Positions 28,731 to 37,896 are shown, counted from the first letter of the stretch. The stretch is DNA of 64,000 nt from BOG-908 sp963848205 (GCA_963848205.1 CAWKCV010000005.1:310001-374000); one strand, 5' to 3'. Translations and numbers: made by a program. Notes: generated by a model from the sequence alone, not told the origin.

Positions 28731-29011
28731 TTCAAACTCGCCGCATTCAACCCCGCCAACTCAGCCGGCTCCGCCAAGATACGCCGCGCAAACCCGATCG
28801 CTCGCCGCAGCTCCTCCGCCGACATATGCCGGACCGCGGGTGCGGCCACCGCTTCGCGCCAGGGCCGGCCGAACGTCGCGTCGAGGCAGACGCGCATGAA
28901 GCAATGGTCGCGCTCGATCGGCCAGCCACGTCCGGCAGCGCGCGCGGGGAGTTGCCGTCGCGTCAGGTCGAGCCATTCCTCCACCAATGACGCACGATCT
29001 TCTGTCTGCAT
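28703..29011 (-). CDS. Small conserved-looking protein with repeat-encoded C-terminus
   Basis: A 102-residue protein, mainly helical and Arg/Ala-rich (LVEEWLDLTRRQLPARAAGR, then HCFMRVCLDATFGRPW). I recognise it only as a small protein of a kind seen in Acetobacteraceae-like genomes, with no assigned function. With ATG 29011 it overlaps the divergent RNA ligase gene by 25 bases; a GTG at 28984 would avoid this. The last residues KKAVLF and the TGA come from a boundary repeat, so ancestral sequence ends near residue 95. Confidence 0.6.
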   Translation of the reverse strand: MQTEDRASLVEEWLDLTRRQLPARAAGRGWPIERDHCFMRVCLDATFGRPWREAVAAPAVRHMSAEELRRAIGFARRILAEPAELAGLNAASLKARKKAVLF

Positions 29012-29532
29012 CCGATCCCGATCCGCTGATCCTGACATTGCTGTTGGACGATGTGTCGCAAGACTGGTTCGACCAGCTCCGCCGCCGCCATTTCCCGCCT
29101 GAGAGGCTGCAGGTAGGCGCGCATGTGACGTTGTTCCATGCGTTGCCCGGCGCGCATGCGGCCGACATCGTGGCCAGCGTGGCGGCGGAGTGCAGCCAGG
29201 CGCGGCCCTCCGCGGTGCGGGTGAGCGGCCTGCGCTTCCTCGGCCGCGGCGTGGCGTATGCACTGGATGCGCGGGACGCGGCTGGCATTCGCCGCCGTCT
29301 CGCGCGCCGCCACGCGCAGCTGCTCGGCGCGCAGGATCGCGCAGCCTGGTCGGCGCATGTGACCATCCAGAACAAGGTGACGCCCGAGGTGGCACGCGCG
29401 ACGCAGGCGGCGTTGACCGGGTTGGCGTGGCCCGAGCCGATCACCGCTGCGGGCGTGGCAGTCTGGCGGTATCGTGGCGGGCCGTGGGAGGCCGTCTCGC
29501 GCCACTGGTTCAGCCAGGCGGAATCGCTCTAG
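28987..29532 (+). CDS. 2'-5' RNA ligase family protein
   Basis: A 181-residue member of the 2H phosphoesterase superfamily with two HxT motifs, GAHVTLFHAL near residue 39 and SAHVTIQNK near residue 120. Members act as 2'-5' RNA ligases or cyclic phosphodiesterases, and the substrate here is unknown. It overlaps the divergent small gene at its 5' end. It is followed after 53 bases by the secreted protease gene. Confidence 0.85.
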   Translation: MTHDLLSASDPDPLILTLLLDDVSQDWFDQLRRRHFPPERLQVGAHVTLFHALPGAHAADIVASVAAECSQARPSAVRVSGLRFLGRGVAYALDARDAAGIRRRLARRHAQLLGAQDRAAWSAHVTIQNKVTPEVARATQAALTGLAWPEPITAAGVAVWRYRGGPWEAVSRHWFSQAESL

Positions 29533-29585
29533 GAGACAGGACGGCAGCCGACTAGTCTCGCCTGCAAATCAAACGGGGATGTTCC

Positions 29586-31229
29586 ATGCGCGCTCGACTG
29601 CACCTTCTGGCCGCGACAGCGGGCACGATGCTGGCCATGGCTGCGTTCGCCATCACACCCGCCGACGCTGAGCCACGGCCGACGCTCTCGACCACCATCC
29701 CCGCCATCGTGGCCAGCCGCGTCGCCGCTTTTGCCGCCAAGCCCGCGCCGGACCAGGTAATGCACCTTGCCGTCTCGCTTCCGCTGCGCGATGCGGCCGG
29801 TCTGGATGCGATGCTGCGTGACATCTACGACCCGGCGAGCCCGCGCTTCCGTAAATATGTGTCGGTCGCCGAGTTCACCGCGCGCTTCGGCGCAAGCCAG
29901 GCCGACGAGGCGCAGGCGGTAGCGTTCCTGTCCGCTTCGGGCCTGACGGTGACGCAGCGGTCGGCCAACCGCCTGCTGATCGACGTCGATGGCAGCGTGG
30001 CCGATATCGAGCGCGTCTTTCATGTGCAGCTCGGCCTGTATCGACACCCGACCGAGAACCGCCTGTTCATGGCGCCCGACCGCGCGCCGACCCTCGAGCT
30101 GGCTGTGCCCGTGCAGGAGGTGATCGGGCTCGACGATTTCGAGCTGCCGCATCCCAAGCTGGTGCACGCCGCCAGCCGTGCCGGGGGCGCGCGGACCGGC
30201 TCCGGACCCGGCGGGCAGTTCACCGGCGCCGACATGCGCGCAGCCTACTACCCGACCGGCACGCTGACCGGCGCCGGCCAGTCGATCGGGCTGTTCGAGC
30301 TGGTCGGCTACAATATTGCGGACGTGACCAGCTTCTTCGCCAACGGCTATGGCCAGGCCAATTCGGTGCCGGTCGTCGCGATCAAGACCGACAAGGCCGC
30401 GACCTTCTGCACGGCATGCGACGACAGCGAGCAGGCGCTCGACATCGAATACGCGATCTCGATGGCGCCGGGCCTGTCCAGCGTGCGGGTTTATGTCGGC
30501 TCGAAGCCGGAGGACATTCTCAATGCTATGGCGACCGACAATCTCAGCAAGGTGCTGAGCAGCTCGTGGGGCTGGGCAGAGAAATTCGCCACCGACGATG
30601 CGATCTTCAAGGAATTCGCGGTTCAGGGGCAGACCAATCTCACCGCCAGCGGCGATTACTCGTCGTTGAAGGCGAGCGGTCCGTGGCCGGAGGAGGATGC
30701 GAACATCATCGCCGTGGGCGGCACGAACGTGGCGACCACGGCAGCCGGTGGCGCGTGGTCGGGCGAGACTGGCTGGTCGGGCAGCGCGGGCGGGCCGTCC
30801 CTCGACAAGACGATCCTGATCGAGCCTTACCAGGCCAAGCTGGTCACCGCCGGGAGCGGTGCTTCGACGACGTTGCGCAACGTGCCCGACATCGCGCTGA
30901 ACGCGAATACGGACATGGAAATCTGCTCGAACGGCAGTTGCAGCGGCGGCAGCGGCGGGACCAGTTTTGCTTCCCCGATGTGGGCCGGCATCATCGCGAT
31001 GGCCAACCAGCAGGCGGTCGCGGCGGGCAAGCCGGTGGTGGGCTTCATCAATCCCGCAGTCTACGCGCTGGCAGCCGCAAAGACCTACGGCACGCAATTT
31101 CACGATGTGGCCGCCGGAAAGAGCGGGAAATATACAGCGGCAAAAGGCTACGATCTGGTAACCGGCATAGGCTCGCCAAAAGGCCAGTCCTTCATCAATG
31201 CGCTGGTGAACCAACCCAGATCGAACTGA
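29586..31229 (+). CDS. S53 family serine-carboxyl protease (sedolisin/kumamolisin-like)
   Basis: A 547-residue secreted proprotease. A signal peptide (MRARLHLLAATAGTMLAMAA, cleavage near ADA) precedes a pro-domain (about 30-185) with VSLPLRDAAGLDAMLRDIYD. The catalytic domain has Glu/Asp in DDSEQALDIEYAIS, the oxyanion region LSSSWGWAE, the nucleophile Ser in GGTSFASPMW and the Ca-binding tail YDLVTGIGSP. S53 enzymes are active at acidic pH, consistent with an acid-tolerant host. A reverse boundary repeat follows. Confidence 0.93.
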   Translation: MRARLHLLAATAGTMLAMAAFAITPADAEPRPTLSTTIPAIVASRVAAFAAKPAPDQVMHLAVSLPLRDAAGLDAMLRDIYDPASPRFRKYVSVAEFTARFGASQADEAQAVAFLSASGLTVTQRSANRLLIDVDGSVADIERVFHVQLGLYRHPTENRLFMAPDRAPTLELAVPVQEVIGLDDFELPHPKLVHAASRAGGARTGSGPGGQFTGADMRAAYYPTGTLTGAGQSIGLFELVGYNIADVTSFFANGYGQANSVPVVAIKTDKAATFCTACDDSEQALDIEYAISMAPGLSSVRVYVGSKPEDILNAMATDNLSKVLSSSWGWAEKFATDDAIFKEFAVQGQTNLTASGDYSSLKASGPWPEEDANIIAVGGTNVATTAAGGAWSGETGWSGSAGGPSLDKTILIEPYQAKLVTAGSGASTTLRNVPDIALNANTDMEICSNGSCSGGSGGTSFASPMWAGIIAMANQQAVAAGKPVVGFINPAVYALAAAKTYGTQFHDVAAGKSGKYTAAKGYDLVTGIGSPKGQSFINALVNQPRSN

Positions 31230-31245
31230 TATCGCCAAAATTTAA

Positions 31246-31291
31246 AGAAAGTTTTTTGGTCCTTTTTTTCAAAAAAGGACTACTTTCTTTT
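31246..31291 (-). repeat. Boundary repeat, single reverse copy (H)
   Basis: AGTTTTTTGGTCC, then a T7/A6 hairpin and GGACTACTTTCTTTTCC. It lies between the S53 protease and the FAD protein, with its edge 7 bases from the next start codon. Confidence 0.85.
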
Positions 31292-31297
31292 CCCTAA

Positions 31298-32692
31298 ATG
31301 CAAATCGCCATCCTGGGCGGCGGCCTCTCCGGAGCCGCCTGCGCCCTCCACTTCCTCCGAGACCACCCGGGCGTGCAGGCGCAGCTCACGATCGTCGAGC
31401 CGCGCCCGACGCTGGGCGCCGGCTTGGCCTACGCGACGCCTGCCCCCGAGCACCGCACCAACGTGGCCGCCGCGCGCATGTCCGTATTGCCGGAGCAGCC
31501 CACGCACTTCCATGACTGGCTGCACGAGATGGACGAGCCGTCGCGCGATCCGGCCTGCGCCATGCCGGACGGGCGGCTGTATCCGTCGCGCGCGCTGTTC
31601 GGCCAGTATGTGAATGCCACGTTGCTGGCGCAGGCGGCCGTCACCCCGGGCGTCGGCTTGCATCATGTGCGCTCGCCCGCGCTGCATCTGGCAAGCGTCG
31701 GCGAGAGGTTCGAGATTACGCTGACCGACGGCCAAAATATCCAGGCGGACGCGGTTGTGCTGGCGATGACGCATCCGCCGCCATCGACGCCCCCGGCGCT
31801 GGAAGGCGCCGGCGCGCGGTTGGTGAGTGCGTGGGACTTGGCCGCGCTGGCCGGCATTGCGCCCGATGCGCGTGTCCTGATCGTCGGCACGGGGCTGACC
31901 GCATGCGACGTGATCGCGACGCTGGCCGCGCGCGGCCATGCGGGCGCGATCACCGCGTTGTCCCGGCACGGGTTGCTTCCACGCCCGCGCACCATGCTGC
32001 CCGTGGCGGCCGAGGGTGAGTTCAGCGTGGCGCCGGCCGCGACCGCATCGGGGTTGCTGCGGCGTGTGCGCCAGGCGATCGCCCACGCCGCGCAGGACGG
32101 AAGGCCGTGGGAGGGGATCGTGGACGCGCTGCGCGAGCAGTCACTGGCGGTATGGGGCGCGCTGGACTGGGCGCAGCGCCGCCGCCTGCTGCGGCATGCG
32201 CGCACCTACTGGGACGTGTATCGCTATCAGTGTGCGCCGCAGATCGACGCGCTGCTGGCCTCGATGCAGGCATCCGGTGCGTTGAGGGTCCGGGCCGGGC
32301 ACATACTCGGCCTGATCGAGACGTCGGATGGCTTGGCGATCCGCGTCCGCCCGCGCCACGCATCGCCGGGCACAGAGGAGGCCATCCTCGCGGATGTCGT
32401 GGTGAACTGCACCGGCCCTGGCCACCGATCCGTCGTCCAGACCAACCCGGTGCTGCACGGTTTGGCGGCAACAGGCGACCTCGCGGCGGACCCTGCCGGG
32501 CTTGGCATCTGGGTCGATTTACATGGCCGTGTGCTGCGGCAGGATGGCCAGGCCTGGCTCAACCTGTTCGTCGCCGGGCCGCTTGCCCGCGGCACGTTCG
32601 GCGAGCTGATGGGCCTGCCGCAGGTCAATCTGCAGCCGCGCACGGTGGCGGCCGAGCTCGCCTGCCTGGCCGGCGCCCGGCCGGTGACGTGA
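31298..32692 (+). CDS. FAD/NAD(P)-binding oxidoreductase-like protein
   Basis: A 464-residue flavoprotein of the NAD_binding_9 group: N-terminal dinucleotide fold IAILGGGLSGAACALHFL, then VEPRPTLGAGLAYATPAPEH and a second nucleotide-binding segment RVLIVGTGLTACDVIATLA near residue 189. The substrate is unknown; such proteins resemble HcaR/YdhS-type predicted oxidoreductases. Its TGA overlaps the GTG start of aroE. Confidence 0.85.
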   Translation: MQIAILGGGLSGAACALHFLRDHPGVQAQLTIVEPRPTLGAGLAYATPAPEHRTNVAAARMSVLPEQPTHFHDWLHEMDEPSRDPACAMPDGRLYPSRALFGQYVNATLLAQAAVTPGVGLHHVRSPALHLASVGERFEITLTDGQNIQADAVVLAMTHPPPSTPPALEGAGARLVSAWDLAALAGIAPDARVLIVGTGLTACDVIATLAARGHAGAITALSRHGLLPRPRTMLPVAAEGEFSVAPAATASGLLRRVRQAIAHAAQDGRPWEGIVDALREQSLAVWGALDWAQRRRLLRHARTYWDVYRYQCAPQIDALLASMQASGALRVRAGHILGLIETSDGLAIRVRPRHASPGTEEAILADVVVNCTGPGHRSVVQTNPVLHGLAATGDLAADPAGLGIWVDLHGRVLRQDGQAWLNLFVAGPLARGTFGELMGLPQVNLQPRTVAAELACLAGARPVT

Positions 32693-33519
32693 TTACCGGG
32701 CATGCAAGACTGGCCGGCGTGATCGGCTGGCCGGTCAGCCATTCGCGCTCCCCGCTGTTGCACAACCACTGGCTGGCGCAGCACGCGATCGACGGCGCGT
32801 ATGTGCCGCTTGCCGTCCGGCCCGAGGATTTTGCGACCGTAGTTCAAGGGCTAGCGGCCGCAGGGTTTGCCGGCGCGAACGTCACCATCCCGCACAAGGA
32901 GGCAGCCTTCGCCGTCTGCCGGCATGTCGACGAGACCGCGCGGGCGGCCGGTGCGGTCAACACGCTGGTGTTCGGCGCGGGCGGCATTACCGGCAGCAAC
33001 ACGGACGGCGCCGGGTTCCTGGCCAATCTGGCGGCGCACGGCGTGCGGCCGGGCCCGCCCACGCTGTTGTTGGGCGCCGGCGGTGCGGCGCGGGCGATCG
33101 CCGCGGCACTGCGGACGCAGAACGTGCCCGTCACTCTGGCCAACCGCTCACCCGACCGCGCCGAGGCGCTGACGCGTGCCATCCCGGGCCTGCGAACGCT
33201 GCCCTGGTCGCAACGCAGCGCAGCGGCCGGCGAATACGGGCTGATCGTCAACACGACTTCGCTCGGCATGGCCGGCCACCCTGCGCTGGAGATCGATCTC
33301 GCCGGCGCCGGCACGGGCTGCGCGGTAGCCGACATCGTCTATGCGCCGCTGGAGACGAGGCTCGTGGCGCAGGCCCGCGCACTTGGGCTCACTGCGATTC
33401 CTGGGCTTGGCATGCTGATCCACCAGGCGGTGCCCGGGTTCGCTTCCTGGTTCGGCGTGACCCCGATTGTGGACCAGGCCTGCCACGACCTGCTCGCCCG
33501 CGACCTGTCACCCGCATGA
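32689..33519 (+). CDS. aroE: Shikimate dehydrogenase
   Basis: A 276-residue enzyme with the substrate motif GWPVSHSRSPLLHNHWL, the catalytic Lys in VTIPHKEAAF, NTDGAGFLANL and the NADPH loop LLLGAGGAARAIAAAL, then LANRSPDRAE. It reduces 3-dehydroshikimate in aromatic amino acid synthesis. The start is a GTG at 32689 that overlaps the preceding stop (GTGA). It begins a tight aroE-coaE-dnaQ operon. Confidence 0.95.
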   Translation: MITGHARLAGVIGWPVSHSRSPLLHNHWLAQHAIDGAYVPLAVRPEDFATVVQGLAAAGFAGANVTIPHKEAAFAVCRHVDETARAAGAVNTLVFGAGGITGSNTDGAGFLANLAAHGVRPGPPTLLLGAGGAARAIAAALRTQNVPVTLANRSPDRAEALTRAIPGLRTLPWSQRSAAAGEYGLIVNTTSLGMAGHPALEIDLAGAGTGCAVADIVYAPLETRLVAQARALGLTAIPGLGMLIHQAVPGFASWFGVTPIVDQACHDLLARDLSPA

Positions 33520-34124
33520 AGGTCGTGGGGCTCACCGGCGGCATCGGCATGGGCAAGTCGTTCGCGGCCGCCACCCTGCGACGCGCCGGCGTGCCGGTGT
33601 TCGACGCGGACGCCGCCGTGCACCGGCTGCAGGCCCCCGGCGGCCGCGCGCTGCCGGCCATCGCCGAGGCCTTCCCTGGCACCGTCGCAAACGGCGTGCT
33701 CGACCGCGCCGCCTTGCGCGCCGCCGTGCTGGCCGACCGCGCGCAGCTGCGTAAGCTCGAGGCGATCCTGCATCCGTTGGTGCGCGCCGGGCAGCGCCGC
33801 TTCCTCGCGCGCGCGCGCGGGGCCGGCCGCCGCCTCGCCGTGCTCGACATTCCGCTGCTGTTTGAAACCGGCGGCCAGGCGAGCGTGGACGAGATCATGG
33901 TTGTCTCCGCCCCGCGCGCGATCCAGCAGGCGCGGGTTCGCCGTCGCGGCAGAATGAGCCACGCCGAGATCGACCGCATGATCGCCTTGCAGACGCCCGA
34001 TGCCGAGAAGCGCCGGCGCGCCGACGTCGTCATCCGCACCGGCCTCTCCCGCTTCCATGCGACACGCGCAATCCGCCGCTGGCTGGCCGCGACTCGCAGC
34101 GCGCGTGCACCTGAGCCGTCATGA
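33516..34124 (+). CDS. coaE: Dephospho-CoA kinase
   Basis: A 202-residue P-loop kinase: VVGLTGGIGMGKSFAA, DADAAVHRL and LDIPLLFETG. It performs the last step of CoA synthesis. Its ATG overlaps the aroE stop (ATGA), and its own stop overlaps dnaQ, so translation is coupled. The aroE-coaE-dnaQ order is conserved in many alphaproteobacteria. Confidence 0.95.
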   Translation: MKVVGLTGGIGMGKSFAAATLRRAGVPVFDADAAVHRLQAPGGRALPAIAEAFPGTVANGVLDRAALRAAVLADRAQLRKLEAILHPLVRAGQRRFLARARGAGRRLAVLDIPLLFETGGQASVDEIMVVSAPRAIQQARVRRRGRMSHAEIDRMIALQTPDAEKRRRADVVIRTGLSRFHATRAIRRWLAATRSARAPEPS

Positions 34125-34810
34125 GCCGATCCATCCTGTTCGATACGGAAACCACCGGCCTCGATCCGGCCACCGGCGACCGCATCATCGAAATTGCCGC
34201 CATCGAGCTGATCCGCGACCTGCCCACCAAGCGCGTGTTCCATCGCGTGCTGGACCCAGAGCGCGACGTGCCCGAGGAAAGCTCGCGCATCCACGGCTTC
34301 ACCCGAGGCGACCTGCTGGGCAAGCCGCGCTTTGCCGAGATCGTCGACGAGATGCTGGCGTTTTTCGGCGATGCGCCGCTGGTGGCCCATAACGCGCCTT
34401 TTGATTTCGGCTTCGTCAACGCCGAGCTGCGCCGCCTCTCGCTGCCGCCGCTGCACGTCGATCGCATGATCTGCACGCTGGAATTGGCGAAAACACGCTT
34501 CCCGGGCATGCCGAACAGCCTCAACGCGCTATGCAACCGCTTCAATATCGACCTCAGCGAACGCACCACCCACAACGCGCTGCTCGATTGCCGGCTGCTG
34601 GCCGACGTGTATGTGGAGCTGACCGGCGGCCGCCAGCGTGGCCTGGTGCTGGCGAGTGCCGGGCAAAGCGAGCAGATCTATACGTACACGCGGCCGGTGG
34701 ACCGGACGCCGCGGTTGATCGTCCCGACGGCGGAGCAGTTGGCGGCGCATGCGGCTTTCGTCGCCAAGCTGGTCGATCCGGTTTGGAAGAAGGAAGCAGT
34801 CCTTTTTTGA
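34121..34810 (+). CDS. dnaQ: DNA polymerase III epsilon subunit (proofreading exonuclease)
   Basis: A 229-residue DEDDh exonuclease: ExoI FDTETTGLDPATGD, ExoII VAHNAPFDFGFVNAEL, and ExoIII TTHNALLDCRLLADVYVEL with the catalytic His and Asp. It proofreads for the replicative polymerase. It starts within the coaE stop codon. The final KKEAVLF and TGA are encoded by a boundary repeat, so the extreme C-terminus, normally the region nearest the alpha-subunit contact, has been replaced or extended. Confidence 0.94.
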   Translation: MSRSILFDTETTGLDPATGDRIIEIAAIELIRDLPTKRVFHRVLDPERDVPEESSRIHGFTRGDLLGKPRFAEIVDEMLAFFGDAPLVAHNAPFDFGFVNAELRRLSLPPLHVDRMICTLELAKTRFPGMPNSLNALCNRFNIDLSERTTHNALLDCRLLADVYVELTGGRQRGLVLASAGQSEQIYTYTRPVDRTPRLIVPTAEQLAAHAAFVAKLVDPVWKKEAVLF

Positions 34811-34930
34811 AAAAGGACCAAAAAACTTTAGCTCCTGCGCTGCGGAAACGTTCGCAATCGTGCACAACCGTCGAAGCTGCTGAGGATCAAGAGTTTTTGG
34901 TCCTTTTTCTCAAAAAGGGACTGCTTGCCT
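34788..34930. repeat. Boundary repeat, spaced inverted pair (I)
   Basis: The left unit ends dnaQ (AAGGAAGCAGTCC, GGACCAAAAAAC, TTTAGCTCC). The right, inverted unit GAGTTTTTGGTCC with GGGACTGCTTGCC touches the TTG start of tpiA. The tails between have diverged. Confidence 0.88.
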
Positions 34931-35664
34931 TGCGCCAGCTCATCGCCGGCAACTGGAAAATGAACGGCCTCACCGCCGAAGCCACCACGCTCGCCGCCGC
35001 GATTGCCCGCGCGGGCACGCTGGCCTGCGACCTGCTCGTCTGCCCGCCGTTCACCCAGATCGCCCTCGTCGCCGACATCCTCGACGGCACACCGGTCGCG
35101 GTCGGCGGACAGGACTGCTCGGCCAAGCCGGAAGGCGCGCATACCGGCGACATCTCGGCACCCATGCTGGCCGATTGCGGCTGCACGGCGGTGATCCTTG
35201 GCCACTCCGAACGCCGGCAGAACCATGGCGAGACGGACGCACTCGTGCGCGCCAAGGTCGAGGCGGCCGCGCGCGCGGGCCTGCTGCCGATCGTGTGTGT
35301 CGGCGAGACCGAGGCCGAGCGCGATGCAGGCCGCGAGATCGAAGTGGTCGGGCGCCAGATTGCCGCCAGCCTGCCGGACGGGTTCGCCGGCGCCATTGCC
35401 TACGAACCGATCTGGGCCATCGGCACCGGCCGCACCGCGACGGAAGCGGACGTGGCGCTGGTGCATCTTCATATCCGGGCGGCCTTGCTCGACAGGCTGG
35501 GCGAGGGCGGGCGCAGTCTGCGCATCCTGTATGGCGGGTCGGTAAAGCCAGAGAATGCCGGGGCGCTGTTGCGCGTGGCCGAGGTTGGCGGGGCCTTGGT
35601 GGGGGGGGCTAGTTTGAAGGCTGAAGACTTTATCAGGATAGCGAAGCAGGCAGTCCTGTTTTGA
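34930..35664 (+). CDS. tpiA: Triosephosphate isomerase
   Basis: A 244-residue TIM barrel: the substrate Lys in IAGNWKMNG, catalytic His in ILGHSERRQ, catalytic Glu in IAYEPIWAIGTG and the phosphate loop LYGGSVKPEN. It interconverts DHAP and GAP. No ATG exists near the start; TTG 34930 fits the family start and abuts the upstream repeat. The C-terminus AKQAVLF and its TGA come from the downstream repeat. Tight bracketing by repeats on both sides is unusual for a core gene. Confidence 0.94.
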   Translation: MRQLIAGNWKMNGLTAEATTLAAAIARAGTLACDLLVCPPFTQIALVADILDGTPVAVGGQDCSAKPEGAHTGDISAPMLADCGCTAVILGHSERRQNHGETDALVRAKVEAAARAGLLPIVCVGETEAERDAGREIEVVGRQIAASLPDGFAGAIAYEPIWAIGTGRTATEADVALVHLHIRAALLDRLGEGGRSLRILYGGSVKPENAGALLRVAEVGGALVGGASLKAEDFIRIAKQAVLF

Positions 35665-35690
35665 AAAAAGGACCAAAAAACTTTTGAAAC
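35642..35690 (+). repeat. Boundary repeat, single forward copy (J)
   Basis: CGAAGCAGGCAGTCC, hairpin TGTTTTGAAAAAAGGACC, then AAAAAACTTTTG. It supplies the tpiA stop codon. Confidence 0.88.
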
Positions 35691-35746
35691 TTGCCTTCGC
35701 CTTCTAACGAGGTAGAAACCGCCGGGCTACCTCGTCGGGGTTTTTC

Positions 35747-36094
35747 ATGAACGCGCTTGCTGCCCTTACTCCGATGCTGCGGGTGCTGCATCTGTTCGTC
35801 ACGCTGGCGATGATCGGCGTGGTGCTGATCCAGCGGAGCGAAGGCGGCGGGCTGGGCATCGGCACGAGCCAGGGCATGGGCTCCTTCATGAGCGGGCGCG
35901 GCACCGCCAACCTGCTCACCCGCACCACCGCCATCCTGGCGGCCTTGTTCTTCAGCATCTCGCTGGTGCTGGCGCTTCTCAACAAGGGCACCACCGGCGT
36001 CGGCCACGATATCCTGACGCTGCCGACCCCGCCGGCTGCCGCCGCGCCGCACGTGCCTGGGCCGGTCGTGCCGGGGCCTGCGCCACACAAGTGA
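35747..36094 (+). CDS. secG: Preprotein translocase subunit SecG
   Basis: A 115-residue inner-membrane protein with two hydrophobic segments (about 10-30 and 60-82) and the conserved IQRSEGGGLGIGTSQGMGSF loop between them. It assists SecYEG translocation. A Pro-rich C-terminal tail (PPAAAAPHVPGPVVPGPAP) is typical of alphaproteobacterial SecG. The tpiA-secG-pyrG order is conserved. Confidence 0.95.
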   Translation: MNALAALTPMLRVLHLFVTLAMIGVVLIQRSEGGGLGIGTSQGMGSFMSGRGTANLLTRTTAILAALFFSISLVLALLNKGTTGVGHDILTLPTPPAAAAPHVPGPVVPGPAPHK

Positions 36095-36222
36095 GGCAAG
36101 CAGCCTTTTTGTAAAAGAAAAAACCAAAAAACTTTGTCGAGCTGTCGCATGCTCCGCGATGAGCGCGCGACAGCGGGGTGAAAGTTTTTTGCTTCTTTTT
36201 TCGAAAAAGAAGTGCTTCCCCT
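36093..36222. repeat. Boundary repeat, inverted pair (K)
   Basis: The left unit is diverged (GGCAAGCAGCCTTTTTG). The right unit is a CTTC/GAAG hairpin (GCTTC... GAAGTGCTTCC). The inner arms GAGCTGTCGCATGCTC and GCGCGACAGCGGGG are largely complementary. It begins at the secG stop and ends 42 bases before pyrG. Confidence 0.85.
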
Positions 36223-36264
36223 TCCCTATTCCCACGCCCGCCCTTGCGTGTAGAACGGCCTCCC

Positions 36265-37896
36265 ATGACGCGGTTCGTATTCATCACCGGCGGCGTGGTG
36301 TCCTCCCTTGGCAAAGGCATCGCCAGCGCGGCGCTCGCCGCCCTCCTGCAGGCACGCGGCTATCGTGTGCGGCTGCGCAAGCTCGACCCCTATCTCAACG
36401 TCGATCCGGGCACGATGAGCCCGTATCAGCATGGCGAAGTGTATGTCACCGATGACGGGGCCGAGACCGACCTCGACCTCGGCCATTACGAACGTTTCAC
36501 CGGCGTTCCGGCTACCAAATCTGACAACGCGACCACCGGGCGCATCTATGCCGACGTGATCGCGCGCGAACGGCGTGGCGATTATCTCGGCGCCACCGTG
36601 CAGGTGATCCCGCACATCACCGACGCGATCAAGGAAGCCATCGTCCGCAACACGGACGATCTGGATTTCTGCATGATTGAGATCGGCGGCACGGTGGGCG
36701 ACATCGAAAGCCTGCCGTTTCTGGAAGCAATCCGTCAGCTCGGCAACGAGCTTGGCACCGAACGCACGATGTTCGTGCATCTCACGCTGGTGCCATACAT
36801 CCCGAGTGCCGGCGAGCTGAAGACGAAACCCACGCAGCATTCGGTCAAGGAACTGCTCAATGTCGGCATCCAGCCGCAGATGCTGCTGTGCCGCTGCGAT
36901 CGGCCGATACCGGAAAACGAACGCCGCAAGATCGCCAGTTTTTGCAACGTGCGTGTCAGCGCCGTCGTTCCCGCACTCGATGCGGACACGATCTATGCCG
37001 TGCCGATCAGCTATCATGAGCAGGGTATGGATCGCGAAGTGCTTCGCCATTTTGGCCTGCCGCACGAGGATGCGCCCGACATCGGCCGCTGGCAGCGCAT
37101 CGTCAACATCGTGCGCGCGCCGGAAGGCGAGGTGCGTATCGCCATTGTCGGCAAATACATCAACCTGCTCGACAGCTACAAAAGCCTGGCCGAAGCGCTG
37201 GCCCATGGCGGCATCGCCAACCGCGTGCGTGTGAAACTCGATTGGGTCGACAGCCAGGTTTTCGAAACGCCCGACGCGGTGAGCCGGCTGGAGGAGGTGC
37301 ACGGCATTCTTGTGCCCGGCGGCTTCGGCGAGCGCGGCACCGAAGGCAAGATCGCCGCGGTGCGTTTCGCACGCGAACGGCGCATTCCGTTCTTCGGCAT
37401 TTGTTTCGGCATGCAGATGGCCGTCATCGAATGCGCGCGCAATCTCGCCGGCATGGCCGATGCGTCGAGCACCGAATTCGGCCCATGTGCCGACCCTGTC
37501 GTGGGGCTGCTCACCGAATGGGCGCGCGGCAACGAAATCGAACGCCGCGCCGCCGGCGGCGACCTCGGCGGCACGATGCGTCTGGGCGCCTACCCCGCAG
37601 CACTCGCCGAGGACTCACTCGTGCGTGCGATGTACGAGGGTGTCGGCTCGATCGCCGAACGCCATCGCCATCGCTACGAAGTCAACGTGCATTACCGCGA
37701 GAGGCTCGAAGCAACCGGCCTGCGTTTTTCAGGCATGTCGCCGGACGGCGTGTTGCCTGAGATCGTCGAATATCCGGATCATCCGTGGTTTATCGGCGTG
37801 CAATATCATCCGGAACTGAAGAGCAAACCGTTCGCGCCGCATCCGTTGTTTGCGGGGTTTATTGCGGCTAGTGTTTTGCAGTCTAGGCTGGTTTAA
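36265..37896 (+). CDS. pyrG: CTP synthase
   Basis: A 543-residue enzyme: the N-terminal synthetase domain with ITGGVVSSLGKGIASAALA and SVKELLNVGIQP, and the C-terminal class I glutamine amidotransferase domain with catalytic Cys in FGICFGMQMAV and His/Glu in GVQYHPELKS. It converts UTP to CTP with glutamine nitrogen. ATG 36265 matches the family start (MTRFVFITGG). Confidence 0.97.
   Translation: MTRFVFITGGVVSSLGKGIASAALAALLQARGYRVRLRKLDPYLNVDPGTMSPYQHGEVYVTDDGAETDLDLGHYERFTGVPATKSDNATTGRIYADVIARERRGDYLGATVQVIPHITDAIKEAIVRNTDDLDFCMIEIGGTVGDIESLPFLEAIRQLGNELGTERTMFVHLTLVPYIPSAGELKTKPTQHSVKELLNVGIQPQMLLCRCDRPIPENERRKIASFCNVRVSAVVPALDADTIYAVPISYHEQGMDREVLRHFGLPHEDAPDIGRWQRIVNIVRAPEGEVRIAIVGKYINLLDSYKSLAEALAHGGIANRVRVKLDWVDSQVFETPDAVSRLEEVHGILVPGGFGERGTEGKIAAVRFARERRIPFFGICFGMQMAVIECARNLAGMADASSTEFGPCADPVVGLLTEWARGNEIERRAAGGDLGGTMRLGAYPAALAEDSLVRAMYEGVGSIAERHRHRYEVNVHYRERLEATGLRFSGMSPDGVLPEIVEYPDHPWFIGVQYHPELKSKPFAPHPLFAGFIAASVLQSRLV

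Noticed and set aside
29529..31238. A 569-codon minus frame opposite the S53 protease
   Set aside because: It mirrors the protease gene codon for codon and has no recognisable motif, a typical artefact of high GC at third positions.
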